A stretch of DNA of 64,000 nt. Origin: Lepidonotus clava. Lineage: Eukaryota > Annelida > Polychaeta > Phyllodocida > Polynoidae. Every line of letters starts with the position of its first letter. The stretch's first letter is position 1. The notes below the pieces were generated by a model. The model saw only the letters and a list, made by a program, of their open reading frames with translations, ran no database searches and was not told the DNA's origin. Positions 52,496 through 63,590 of the stretch are shown one piece after another. The stretch is taken from contig OW387138.1 of assembly GCA_936440205.1 (NCBI GenBank), positions 51,909,526-51,973,525 of the forward strand, written 5' to 3'. The translations under genes and the position numbers were made by a program.

Positions 52496-53686
52496 CTGAA
52501 AATAGGATAAAACAAAGTTCCTAAGGGAAATAACAAATAATCATTGGCAGTAATTTGGGAAACTAGGACTGTGACCAAGTCAGTCTGGGTAAGATGAATA
52601 AGGTTATATATAAACTATAAATCTACCCCGCTATATAGAGGCTCCCAGCCGCAGGGCCAGGGCAGGGGGATGTTATGCTGTAGTCACTTCCTATAGTTGA
52701 TTATGACAGGCCTATCAAACTTTCCTGAAGTAGGATATAAAAAAGTTAGTCTTGATGGAAATTTTGTAGAAAATGTTTCAAACAGTAATGCTTTTGATCA
52801 TTTACGTTGTGACTAGATAAATATAGAGTTGAATAAATAACAAGGAAATATCAGGTGATTGGTTTGGACATTAATAAATAGGAATATTCATTTTATCCCT
52901 CCTAATTACATTGACTTTAAAAATTAAAAATCTGCCGTGATGTCTAGTGTGTGGTGGTTGGAATGTGAATGAATGACCGTTACGATTTATATAATGAGGG
53001 TACAACAAATTGTCATACCAATAGTAATGGGGGCGATGATGTCAGGCCTCTGAGAAACGAATAATTTGATACAGGTATCACTATACAAGTTAAATACATT
53101 CTTCACAATCAAATTCAATTGTAATTGCATCTTGTGACAGATTGGTTGCATTTCTATGCTGCAATACAACATTCCAATTGTTGGCAACAGCAAACTACGG
53201 CAAGAGTCACAAAATGGGCCACATAAATGATACATTTCTCTGTGTATATTCATATATGCCTATACGGTATACCTGTATACTACAATTAGAATGTCTTTCA
53301 GTTTCCTGCTAAGCGTTGCCGTAATGTGATCTTTTACTTCGATTAGTAATTTTCTTCTGCACAGACCTAGCAGTAGCCAAATAATCGATACTCTACTCTT
53401 ATGTAGGCTAGGATAGAAGCTTAAGGTTCTCCAATGCTAACCTAGCAACAGCAATATTCATACACTTTCATCATATTAGGTCTGACCAAGAAAGGCATAA
53501 ACGATCAAACTTTTGGCCCGTAACATGTTAGCTCTCCATCTCTCCAGCGGCGTCATCGTCATAGCAACGAAGACAGCTGCACTGTCGCTCTTCCAGCAGA
53601 AGCTATGCTCAGAAAAGTCTAAACCCTTTTCTGCTTGGCGAGTGGAGATGTGTGGCGTTAAACTGTATTCTACAAGCTAGGTTACA
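52496..53686. other. non-coding, probably host intron
   Basis: No gene or repeat recognised apart from short A+T-rich runs. 53,520-53,640 is a little more G+C rich and has CATCGTCATAGCAACG. On the reverse strand this would be the intron upstream of the methyltransferase-like exon. Confidence 0.3.
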
Positions 53687-53873
53687 CAGGAGCAGACACA
53701 GGATTTTCCAAAACGGAGGAGAGGGGTCACCATAGAGGCTAAGTACTAAAACCGCATGCATACATTTGCGCATATGCATGCTGCAATTTCCCCTCTTTTT
53801 GTAGTTTAGGGGTTCACTAAAAAAAGGGGGGTCAGGACCCCCACAGGACCCCCTCCCCCTGGATCCGCCCCTG
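53687..53873. mobile_element. 187-bp hAT-like MITE
   Basis: The left end CAGGAGCAGACACAGG and the right end CCTGGATCCGCCCCTG are imperfect inverted repeats of the common CAGGGGCGGATCC type. It is flanked by TTACA on both sides (53,682-53,686 and 53,874-53,878). hAT elements normally duplicate 8 bp, so the duplication has decayed or is short here. Non-coding. Confidence 0.55.
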
Positions 53874-53878
53874 TTACA

Positions 53879-54252
53879 TGTATTCTGTCCTCATAAGTTC
53901 AGAGGCATAGTAGACATCCCCATCAGATTTTACTCAGAGTTTACCATGGCAGATTTTAAGATATTTGTTGACCGTCTGTCCCTCAATGTTCGTCCAACAA
54001 CACCTTTGAAAATCTAATTCAGATGCAAGTCATAATAGCTTTAGGTCTCGTTGCATAAGCATAAAGCCTATCTTCCATGTGCCAATTTCTTTAAATCAAC
54101 AGGAGAAATAAGCAAATGCATGGTGCAAATTCATTATGCATGGGGCAAAATTTTACATGTATTCAAAGTGAGAGGAACATCAGCGAGCAGGTTGTTGGGG
54201 GTGGTTAAAATTGATTCTAGGGCGTTTAGCCCATTTTCCTTGAGGTCATTTG
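53879..54252. other. non-coding stretch before LINE H
   Basis: No gene recognised. Open frames here lack protein-like pattern. Confidence 0.3.
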
Positions 54253-55718
54253 TCATAACGGATGTAACTTTTTTGTATAGAAAGTCATGGCTTTGGTTTT
54301 GCCCATATTAATTGTGAGTTTGTTTGCAGTGTCCCGGGTGGGTGCCAGTTGAGGAGGCACAGTGGGTCTATCAACAGAGTTGCCCTTGATTTTGGTCTTG
54401 GCCACCTTATTGCATTCAAGTATTGATATGTTGCACTGAATTCTCTCTCTTTTATATCTGATTGAATGTGAAACAGTTACTATAGCTAATATCACAGTTG
54501 TTCAATTCAATAGGGTCTTTTTCAATATCATGAAACTTTCCTATGTTACAGACAAATTTGTTCAAATATTCCCTTGAAGCTTTTAAAACAGTGTCAGTTT
54601 TATCCCAGAACTTTTTTCCTCGAGTTTTCTTTTGATCATTGTTGCCTTATTTTTCCAAATAAGCCGTGTAGTTTTCCCTCATAACTTTTTAAAGTCGTCC
54701 CAATTTTCTTTGGTACTCGTTTTTCTATATCTCCCAAACGCATTTTTCTTTTGTAATATTGACTCTCTTACCTTGTCATCAAACCATTCTGGTAATTTTC
54801 GTTCTACCCTCATATCATGAATTGGACACAGTAATAATTTTTTCATACATTATTTTCCAAAGAATATTCGGGTTAGTTTTTTCCAAATAATTGTCCCAGC
54901 GACAATTCTGTAACATTATCCCAAATTCAACCCTATCATAGTTTCTATAGCTTCTACCTCTCAGCATTTCCCTCACAATCTTTTCGGATTGTTTACGAAT
55001 AATACTAATTGGGCAATGATAGCTAATAAGCATGAACTTTTACCTGTTGTACATGTCTCATATTAATTAAAATCAGGTTTAGGTGAGAGTGCTTCTTTTT
55101 TTTTTATCTAAACGGGTATTTTCTTTAACTAATTGACATAGTCCTTTGTTTTTTTCAAATATCTTTAGCAGTCTGAAACCATTTGTACTCCTTGCATTGT
55201 AATTGATATTGAAATCCCCAATAATAATCACCTCTGTCTTCATAAGGTTGATTTTATCTGTTAATACATAAAGTGCCTTACCAAATTTGTTAATATTACC
55301 TGAGAATGGACCGTATATTAATAGCAATTCCTGTTTCCTCAAAAAAGGAAAATCTATATTAATAATCAAACATTTCATATCTTTGTCAGATACAGTCTTA
55401 TCCTCTCTCAAAGTAGTATGTTTAGCTAATTAGCGTTAACATAAATCAGCAGCCCCTGCCTCTCTTCACACAATTTGGTTTTTCTAAATCTATTATTGTT
55501 CTATCTCTCCTATACAGTAAGAAATCTGTTTGATATAGTACAGTATCCGGAATTAATGAGTGTAACCACATCTCTGTCATACAAATAATATCATACATTG
55601 AATAATATATGAAAACCTCATTTAGTTTTTTTAATAAACTCCTGGCGTTAATAATTGAAAACCCTATAATCTTATCCATGATATTGCTTTCTAGCATTAT
55701 ACATATCAACAGACTCAA
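54253..55718 (-). pseudogene. LINE H ORF2: endonuclease and linker, decayed
   Basis: IIGFSIINARSLLKKLNEVF, IICMTEMWLHSLIPDTVLYQ (catalytic Glu), then IYGPFSGNINKFGKAL and VIIIGDFNINYNAR (catalytic Asp and Asn), VKENTRLDKKKRSTLT. A linker follows with RWDNYLEKTNPNILWKIMYE, then a reverse-transcriptase scrap (ANKLTINMGKTKAMTFYTKK). CR1/L2-like. It has several frame changes and stops. Confidence 0.7.
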
Positions 55719-56106
55719 ATAGTAATGTATTTACATAGGTTGTCCAACAATGTATTGAGAAAAGAGGTGTATACCCTAAGTTTATACAGGTACACACCCA
55801 AAGGTGTACGAGAACCCAGTGTGCTGATACGTCGGATTGATTCTCTGGCAAAGTAATTGATACCAGGCCATTTGGTAAATTAAGTGTAAACATGTGGACA
55901 AGTTTAATTTACAGCATAGCATAGTTGGCCCTTATTTAATAAAGTATAAGACTAGTTTCAGTGTAACAATGACAAAAAATAAAGAGAGGGATCATTTAAA
56001 GTAGAAGTCCATTAATCTCCAAGAACAATAAATGTTAATACATCCAATCCATGTTAGTGTGTGTTAGGTAAATGTTCATTTGCCTTTTAGTTTTTGTGCC
56101 TTGTCT

Positions 56107-57800
56107 TCTCTAATCAGGTCCTCGCGCAGTTGTTCTAGGCACTGGCCCATCACATTTTTGCTTGATCATCAGTTTCGGATCCCCAATAATGAGTCTGCAT
56201 GCCAAGAACAGATTACTGGTACATTCAATTAATGCATGGGGATGCATTTCCATCAGCTTAATGCGTAGTTCTTCATGTTGAGTGAATTTCGCCCCACGTT
56301 GGGTTGTAGGGGATCCTGCCAACGATTTGTTTAATCTCCTTGGCATTCGTGGTATTCATGATCTTTTCCGCAGCCACCATATCTTTGCAGAATTAAGCCT
56401 TGGTATGTTGAAAGGCTTGTTCATTACTCACATACATTATTCCGTTATAATGGACATTAGCACTATAGAAATTGCTTGGATAGGAATATCTGCTGCAGAA
56501 GGAGATGTCGTTAGCCGTTAGCCGGGTTAACTTCCCAACCAGCGTCCTGTTTAATGCTGGTCCATAGTGGTAAATGCTTGTAGGATGTACTTGATTTTCC
56601 TTCATCTGCTTCTCGTCCAGATCCTGGGTGTAGTGGTCCATCACCACATCATTACTCTCCCTATCCTTCGTTTCTGAAGAATTGTTCTGCATATTTCCGG
56701 GTGGTTTCCATTACCGCTACCGTTACTTCTGTGGTTCCAACTGGTTCCTTGTATTGGTCAGGAATGAATTTTAATTCACACAATGGGTATTCTGTACTGT
56801 TAATTCTGATGCTGTAGTCGTGTAACACCACTTTGGCTCCATTTTCTTTGGCCTGTCATCCGATTTGACGCATTCTTCTCTTTTGATCCCGCATTTCTTT
56901 GGACTCATACAGGTTAATCCAGATGGTAGCGTACTTCCTATTATTCTGTCTATTGCAGTTCTTGTGGAATTTCCACATTGTGTATTGAGTTAGGAATGTA
57001 ACGGAGATGGACTGTATGTTCCCCTTCCCCTATCCTCTCGATGACGTCTTCGATACGTATCCATACTCCCATCTGCTCGGCTCTATTGATGATCAGTTGT
57101 TTATATGAAATCCTAGTGAACCGCCTTGCCCCATCCACGATAACGGACCGATCACTGTAACAGTCTGCCGCCATCATCTTCCAAGTAGTTGCCGTTACCT
57201 CATGTTTTGCTGGTTCATGGTCATCTAAATCTTTCTTCAACTTCAAATGTGCATTTTTCTTAGCGATGCACACATGTCCTTCTCAAAGTTCTTACGGTCA
57301 ATCTCTATTTTGCTCAAGAAAATCATATCGATCTCAGAGTTTTTTATTCTCTTCTTGCAACTTCACCATTTCACAGTGGTCCTTTGTTTGTTTGTCATCA
57401 ATTTTTCTGGTTCCTTGTCTCTACTACGGCAATCTTGACCATTAATACCATTTCTATGGTACGTACCTTCTCCTCTAGATCCATTTTTGTCACCATTTCA
57501 CTCTTGATCGATTCCAGTAGATCGAGTACACTTTCTCTATTAGCACCTTGTTTACCCTCTAGGTCCTCAGTCACAGTCTGATTCCTTATAGCTATGTAGT
57601 CCAGGCCGTCCTCTTAACTCATCTGTGGTGTTTTATACATACTCAGAGGGCAATCCTAATCAATGCTATAATTGTGGATATCGTTATAATCTTCCTCATC
57701 ATAATCGTCACCATCGCTGGTATCAACTTTGTTCTTTTTGCTTCTGACAATTTTTCTGGCTTTTTGTTGTTATTGTTGACACAACCACAGTCAGTTCAAC
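56107..57800 (-). pseudogene. LINE H ORF1: coiled coil, RNA-binding part and C-terminal NADAR domain
   Basis: The N-terminal part is basic, then acidic (SKKNKVDTSDGDDYDEEDYN). A coiled coil follows (ESVLDLLESIKSEMVTKMDL), then IVDGARRFTRISYKQLIINR and RKYATIWINLYESKEMRDQK, with an RRM/CTD-like pattern. The NADAR domain is from about 56,480: RYSYPSNFYSANVHYNGIMY, VSNEQAFQHTKA, then after a TAA FCKDMVAAEKIMNTTNAKEI, KQIVGR, and in a shifted frame TQHEELRIKLMEMHPHALIE. This matches NADAR block by block (SNFYP, EQAFQ, KA, AEKIM, GR). It is decayed, with stops and frame changes. Confidence 0.7.
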
Positions 57801-57924
57801 TACCCTGGGGCAGTTCTTCAGTATATTGTTTTTTTCAAGAGCCAGTTACGATGCACGTCCGCTTAGCCCGCCATGCACTTCTACTTTTTATATATGGTAT
57901 CAAACTTGTCCTAGCTGTGGGAGA

Positions 57925-59290
57925 CTAAGTTGCATAACAATGTGAATCATAAATAGTTAAGTAATAACACAAGGCAAGGTTCGGCGGCCAGAACTTCCAA
58001 CAAGTCATACTTTTAATGTAGTGATACTGATATCCGGAAGAACAATATAGGCCCAACAGCCCAACTGAAGGCAAGTCAGTCAGAATAAGGCATCGCACAT
58101 TCGTTGATCCAATTTTTTCCTGGCATCCAAGGAGCTGGCTATATATTGCAGCACTGCTAAACTCTTCCATACTAACGCAACCCCCTGTATCTAATAAGTC
58201 ACACTGCAAGGAAAGACCATCACGAAGTTCAGCACTCGACGAAGCAGAATCCGACAATGAAAGATCAACCTGACTATAATTTAATGAAAAATTGCAATCA
58301 GTATCGGTAACCAGGTCTGAAGAAAACACGTCCTCCTGAACCACAGGGCCATTGTAGTGAGGGGCAGGCGACAAAAAAGAAAGGGAAAGAGACCCTTGCG
58401 AGTCAAGACCACAGGCCGCTGGAATATGGTGGGGTCCGAGTCCCCCAAGATCTGTGTTAGTAAACGAACGGCCCACAACAATCTGGGATTCATGATCCAA
58501 CGCTCCAGTGTTACCAACTGGAGTGACTGGATCCTATTTATTACTCTTGACCGACTGACCTACAGCTGTCTTGGACGCAGTGGGACAATCAGAGTGTTTG
58601 TGATCCTCGCTGCATTAAGAGCAAACGTGCTTGAATTTACACGGAACTGACTTACAAGCCTTACCCTCGTTCCATGCCCAGCAAGATCCAAATTTGTCCC
58701 TTAACAGGCTTCTTTTTTGCACCTTGTGGAGAGACCTGAGCTGCAATGGCTTTAAGTGAGTCAAAACCCAACCATCGATGAGATAGGTCGTGATTCCCAT
58801 ACCCAAAAACAGTCGGACCAAAAAATTCCGCCCACTCTCTCATTTCAGCGTCATAACCAATGAGGGCAGATGAAGTGTATACCTTTGACTTTTCTGTTAA
58901 GAACCTAATGTGTCTTACATACCCGGTACAGTCAACAACCTGTTTCAGCATTGATTCCAGAAGGGAAAGGCTACCCGTAATGATATCATCAATGGTTGTA
59001 CTGGCCGAACTGGCATAGCGCATGTGAACATCTAAATCATAGGTCGTCAACTTACGCTTCGCAGTCATACATTTGTGTTTTGGCGGATGATGGTGGTCAA
59101 TCTCACATCTATAGGGAACCTGGTATGTCACCTGCTGAGAGGCACGCGGCAGCAGGTAAGGCCCCTGGGAGGTCATTCCCAGGGGTGCTGATCCCGCAGT
59201 GTTTATACAAGGCCCTGACAATTCTTGGTCCTGGGAAGTCGCTCCCCAAGAGGTGCAGCCCTGAAGCCCCGAAGCCCATGGAGTAGGGAC
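57925..59290 (-). pseudogene. DIRS-like (tyrosine-recombinase retrotransposon) gag fossil
   Basis: The reverse strand encodes a gag-like region: LTTYDLDVHMRYASSASTTI, SLLESMLKQVVDCTGYVRHI, EMREWAEFFGPTVFGYGNHD and HRWLGFDSLKAIAAQ. A CCCH zinc cluster (C-x8-C-x4-C-x3-H, in WNEGKACKSVPCKFKH) and a Ser/Leu-rich tail follow. This pattern is common in gag of DIRS/Ngaro-like elements of aquatic invertebrates. No reverse transcriptase or recombinase is next to it. Broken, with at least one break; probably old. Confidence 0.5.
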
Positions 59291-59299
59291 CGGTCGTGG

Positions 59300-59945
59300 C
59301 CCTTGTTGTGAATCATGGTATATTGCTAAAAAAACTGGTGCATATGGGTTTCAGAAATTGTTGCTTAGAATGGATGGAGAATTATTTGTCGATGAGATCC
59401 CAGATTGCAGAGAAGTTTTGTCAATGGCAGACTGTCAATCTATGAAGAAATAGTATGTGGTTTCCCGCAGGGGTCAATATTGGGTCCTCTGTTGTTCATA
59501 GGTTATGTTAATGATGCATTTGTTGGTGAGAATGATGTAGACGCTTTATTGTATGCCAGTGACATGGTGCTTTATTTTAGTGATAAGTCTTATGAGACTG
59601 CTACAGCGGTTACAGGTGGGATTAAATAACTTTGTCAAATGGTGCAACAGAAACAAACTAAGTATTGATTTGGTTAAAACTAAGAAAATGTGTTTTTTAA
59701 CTCTAGGTTTCACTTTGGACCAAACTGTAAAAATGAGACCACATATTGCTGCTACGACTCAGTTAGTCTCACACAAACTGTACATATTGAGTAAGATTAG
59801 GAATTATCTGGATATTCCTGAAGCCACCAAAATATATATAGCAATGATTATTCCTCATCTTGATTATTGTGATGTAGTGTTTGCCTGAACTAGCGATAAG
59901 TACTTGTCCAAATTGCAAAGGTTGCAAAATATGCCTAAGTAAGCC
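59300..59945 (+). pseudogene. LINE ORF2 reverse-transcriptase fragment (element J, left part)
   Basis: The plus strand reads GFPQGSILGPLLFIGYVNDA (motif B), then DALLYASDMVLYFS, which is motif C with Ser for the first Asp of YADD. Then come NNFVKWCNRNKLSIDLVKTK, LGFTLDQTVKMRPHIAATTQ and YIAMIIPHLDYCDVVFA, and LSKLQRLQNMPK-like sequence. CR1/L2-like, decayed. Another LINE on the opposite strand follows, and the C-terminal end of element J resumes at 61,155. Confidence 0.75.
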
Positions 59946-59984
59946 TGGGCTCTACTCAACGAGGGAAGCGCACTGTAGAAATAA

Positions 59985-61154
59985 AGTTTGTTTTTTTTAA
60001 ACAATTTTATTTACCCTGGGGTGAGTAGGATTTCTTCTGTCTTCCCTCACCTCCAGCCATAACTTTTCCTAATACAAGCTTTATCATGCATTACGCGCCA
60101 TATGATTGTGATCAGATGTTATGAAATGAGATGAGAATGATTTATTATTAAGTTATACTAAGATTTAACAACTACATTCCAGGTTCCAGAACATTGTGGT
60201 GAACAATTCTAACATGTGATCATTATAATTACACAGACTAGTATGTGCTTTTTTGACAGTATTAGTGAATTTGTGGTCACAGTACTTGTATCACAGTGTT
60301 ATGTCAGAGTACTTAAATACAATGGGTCATCATACTTACTAAGTAAATTAGACATCGTCATAGTACTTGAGACCTAATACTTGGGCACAGTATTTCTGCA
60401 AATGACAGTCATTATACCAGTCAGATAGACAGCACACGGTCATCATACAAGTATAAGTTTTGGGTCACCATACTTGGACTCCAACATATGACTTAGCATC
60501 GACACACTATTGGTCATAGTCACCATACAAGCATGTTCTAGGTCTTAGTACATACACTTGTATACAATAATAATATTGACAATAATGTCTGTCAGTTTAC
60601 ATGCCGTGAACCCAATATTGAAGGTGTTTTGAACACCTCAGTATAGTACCATTCATAACAAATTAACAGAATTTCACATAAAAATACCAGCGGTCAACCT
60701 CCGGATTTCAGACTCCATAAATTCATTTGTTAACAATTCTTTAACTTTCTTTTTAAAAATGTCATAATCATCTATATTTCTTACAGGGACAGGCAAGTTA
60801 TTCCACAAGTTCTTAGCGTCAAATACTGGTGATTTCAGAATATAATCTTTCCTTGTGATTGGTATGTGTACAAGGGGAGCTTCATGAAGTCTTGTTTGCC
60901 TAATAGGTTCCTTCAAAACCATATTACCAGATTTAATGAGTCTGAAAATGATATTACATAAAAAGTATTTCCTTCTGTATTCTAGCGGTAGAATATTGGC
61001 TCTGTTGTAAAGTTCCAGCCGGTGTACTTGTGTTGGATATTGGACTTTAAATGAGATTCATAATGCTATATTGAGAATAACATCTAGTTTATTCAAATCA
61101 ATGAGTGGGATGTTAGAAAAATAGGCATTACCCATATCTAGGTAGGGTAACAGC
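59985..61154 (-). pseudogene. LINE 3' end (element I), inserted in element J
   Basis: The reverse strand starts near 61,150 with LLPYLDMGNAYFSNIPLIDL, then RLELYNRANILPLEYRRKYF and PVFDAKNLWNNLPVPVRNID. It stops at 60,674. A 3' untranslated region of about 670 bp follows and ends in poly-A (poly-T at 59,992-59,999, then AAACAATTTTATTTACCCTG). It is 5'-truncated and nested in element J. Confidence 0.7.
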
Positions 61155-61470
61155 ATGGTTTTTCTCAAAGTTGCATTGTTAAAGGACAGGAGAAAAACTC
61201 ATGTACTAAATTTCATGAACAAAAGAGCCAGCAAACAGCAAAGATTGGATGGAGGTAATATTCATACTAGAGAATATGATCCCCTACTCTTCAAAATTAA
61301 AAGGCCCAAACTGAGTGTATATAAAAGAAGTGTAGAATTTGCGGGTTCCACTGTGTGGAATAGCCATTTGCCAGCTATCAGAAATATACCTGAATTTACA
61401 ACCTTCAAGGCCAAGCAGAAGTCTGAATTGGTGGCTAAAATTAAGCAGTACTGAATTTTGTATGGATTCA
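61155..61470 (+). pseudogene. LINE ORF2 C-terminal end (element J, right part)
   Basis: RRKTHVLNFMNKRASKQQRL, REYDPLLFKIKRPKL, KRSVEFAGSTVWNSHLPAIR and TTFKAKQKSELVAKIKQY. This is the usual end of CR1/L2-like ORF2 proteins. On the same strand as 59,300-59,945, it continues element J after the nested element I. Confidence 0.65.
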
Positions 61471-61474
61471 GGTC

Positions 61475-62940
61475 AAATATGTATGCAAATCATTCATTGG
61501 TAAGCTAGGTTTAATCATTTCAAATACCTGTGTGCCATGTGGTACTACATCGCGTAACATATTCTAAGTTTCTAGTGTTGAGTCAGAGGTAACTTTTGAT
61601 AAGTGTTAGATAATTGTTGAACAAATAAAGGAATCAAAAATAAAAATTATTGTAAATAATAGCATACATAACATGTATAGAATGAAAAGAAATAACTTTG
61701 AACCCTTTTACTCTTTCATAAATCTATGGCAAAAATGTTGCAGTTTGTTGGCTCACTAGTGCCAAACATTGTTTTTTTTGTCAAGGGAAGAAACCACAGA
61801 AATGTGAACCCTGGTGAAAGCAGTGCTGTCCAATTCAGTCTGTAGCTCTGACTACCACAGGACGAACGGAGCCCTATCCATTTGCCACTGGAGTACATTG
61901 CCAGTCACTAAAATTGCTTCTCAGCATTCATCGGTGTCATTATTATGACTTGTGCCGTCAGGGGTGCATTACCAGCAAACACACTACATATATGCAACAT
62001 TGCTTTAAGGTTGCATATTGGTTGCCATGTAAGAGATGAGTGAGTAACGTTGTCTCAACATCAGTACGGCTTTTATATGTGTAATTACAGAATCTTGACA
62101 TAACCTGCTGACTTAGAGTCTGGCCATGGTCAGCCAAATTGGAAGGGTGAGTAAGAGTTTGGTCAGTTGATGCAAAGCAGTTGTAGAGGAGTAAATGAGT
62201 GAGTAATGGATGTTTCACGCCATACTGACAGCCAGGGTCATTTTCAATGCGAAAAAAGGTTGGGATGAACTCTATCTTTGGTGATCCCATCTATGAGATG
62301 AATGTGACAGGGCGGGCAAACAGCAAAAGTCTAAGGAGAAGCAGGTTGGGGCTGAGCTACATAACCATTCCCAGGGTGTGCGAACTGTCCTTAGTAGGGC
62401 TAATTATAGATGCTTCACTAAAGCCTGTATTACACATCCCGACTTGCTGCTGATATTTAAAACTGGCAGTGGGAACCAAGCTCAGAGAGACACATCCTAT
62501 ACATAATTTGAGAGGTAATACAATTCTTTTTTAAACGGAGGAGCCAGTGATTATAAACAAGTATACTGCTGTGTTCCATACTATTCAAGAAATAACCACA
62601 CAAAATTTTATACAATTATCTTTAGTCGTTTTTTGTTTTATACACATTTTTCCGAATCAATCTTGAGTGTCCCTGCTTGCACCTGATGCAGCTTGCACAG
62701 TGCATTTTTCTGTGTGTGACGTCACAAGCAGAAGAGCTGCAAAATTATGAAACTGAAAAAATAACGATATCTAATATTCCTTACTGTTTATTATAGGTTT
62801 CACAGTATTTAGAATCATAGAGTTATATGATACATAACAAAAATATCAATAAACATGATTTTTAAGGAATTTACATTTTTAAATTTAAATATAACTGTTT
62901 TTGTGTGTGATGTCACACACAGACTTCCCGTTTCATGTGG
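61475..62940. other. non-coding stretch, no gene recognised
   Basis: No protein-like open frame. Two short palindromes occur: TGACGTCA (a CRE-like site, 62,717-62,724) and TGTGTGTGATGTCACACACA (62,902-62,921). An AATAAA-like word is at 61,622 after element J. Confidence 0.3.
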
Positions 62941-62944
62941 ACAG

Positions 62945-63060
62945 AGGATTCTTGGTCTTGGAACGAGGTGGAGACTGGAGGCCATAAGGCCTGAGGTTTC
63001 CACCTCGTTCCTCGACGCCGCCTTGGGCCATTTCCCAGGGGCCCTTTGTTTTAAAGATGA
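62945..63060. repeat. hairpin element type A, copy 2
   Basis: A strong hairpin core at 62,960-63,011: GGAACGAGGTGGAGAC and its reverse GTTTCCACCTCGTTCC around GGAGGCCATAAGGCCT. The outer part ends in CAGGGGCCC (63,037-63,045), which matches the GGGCCCCTG end at 15,902. Confidence 0.55.
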
Positions 63061-63090
63061 ATATTTCATTAAATATTTCATGATATATTT

Positions 63091-63236
63091 AATTGCAAAG
63101 GGGGCAGTGTGGGAAAACCCATCGCGGGGGGTGTGTGGAATGAGGTGGAGACCGAAGACCATGAGGTCGGAGGTCTCCACCTCATTCCAACACACCTCAC
63201 TGCGATGGATTTACCCGCACCGCCCCCTTTGCAATT
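63091..63236. repeat. hairpin element type B, copy 2
   Basis: An inverted repeat of 146 bp with ends AATTGCAAAGGGGGC and GCCCCCTTTGCAATT. Inner arms GGAATGAGGTGGAGACC and GGTCTCCACCTCATTCC close on a short loop. It is the same type as 15,733-15,854. Confidence 0.8.
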
Positions 63237-63257
63237 CTGAAAAAACTTCTATTTAGG

Positions 63258-63590
63258 GAATAACGCACGGAGGGGCGGGGTCGAGGCCTTCTAGGGCCTG
63301 GCTAGAGGTATTCTTGGAGCATATATTAATACAAACAACTTTCTCGCTTACTGTATACAGATAAAATTCACACCAAAAGAGATATGACCAAAATTGTAGA
63401 AATAGTCCAAAAAAGTCCTGCAGTGCTCCTCCTGGCAACCTAGCAACACAACGTAGCAACACATAGCAACCTGACCTAGATTTCTTGATACTCTCCCCTC
63501 ATTGGCTGCAACTATTGTGTCCTTGGAGACATGATTTCCAGCTCAGCATAGATGCACGGGAAGGTAGCAACATAAAAAACCTATAAAACT
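63258..63590. repeat. repeat element R3, copy 2 (inverted relative to copy 1)
   Basis: It begins ATAACGCACGGAGGGG and GGGTCGAGGCCTTCTAG, which match the reverse of 44,130-44,165. It continues with CAAACAACTTTCTCGCTTAC, AAAAGAGATATGACCAAAA and ending GGTAGCAACATAAAAAACC. The hairpin loop of copy 1 is missing. Non-coding. Confidence 0.6.

Larger units (their letters stand above)
54253..57800 (-). mobile_element. LINE (element H) with NADAR ORF1, 3'-truncated and decayed
   Basis: Reverse strand order: ORF1 (57,800-56,107), then the endonuclease of ORF2 (55,718-55,079), linker (55,033-54,600) and a small piece of reverse transcriptase (NKLTINMGKTKAMTF, about 54,300). Many stops and frame changes are present. 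It is older than element A but has the same ORF1 design. The 3' end with the catalytic Asp motifs and tail is missing. Confidence 0.7.

Noticed and set aside
54051-54311. 86-codon plus-strand frame near the end of LINE H
   Set aside because: No protein-like pattern. The minus strand here holds LINE reverse-transcriptase remains.
62815-63256. Open frames across the hairpin repeats on both strands
   Set aside because: They arise from the palindromes, which read similarly in both directions, and have no family match.
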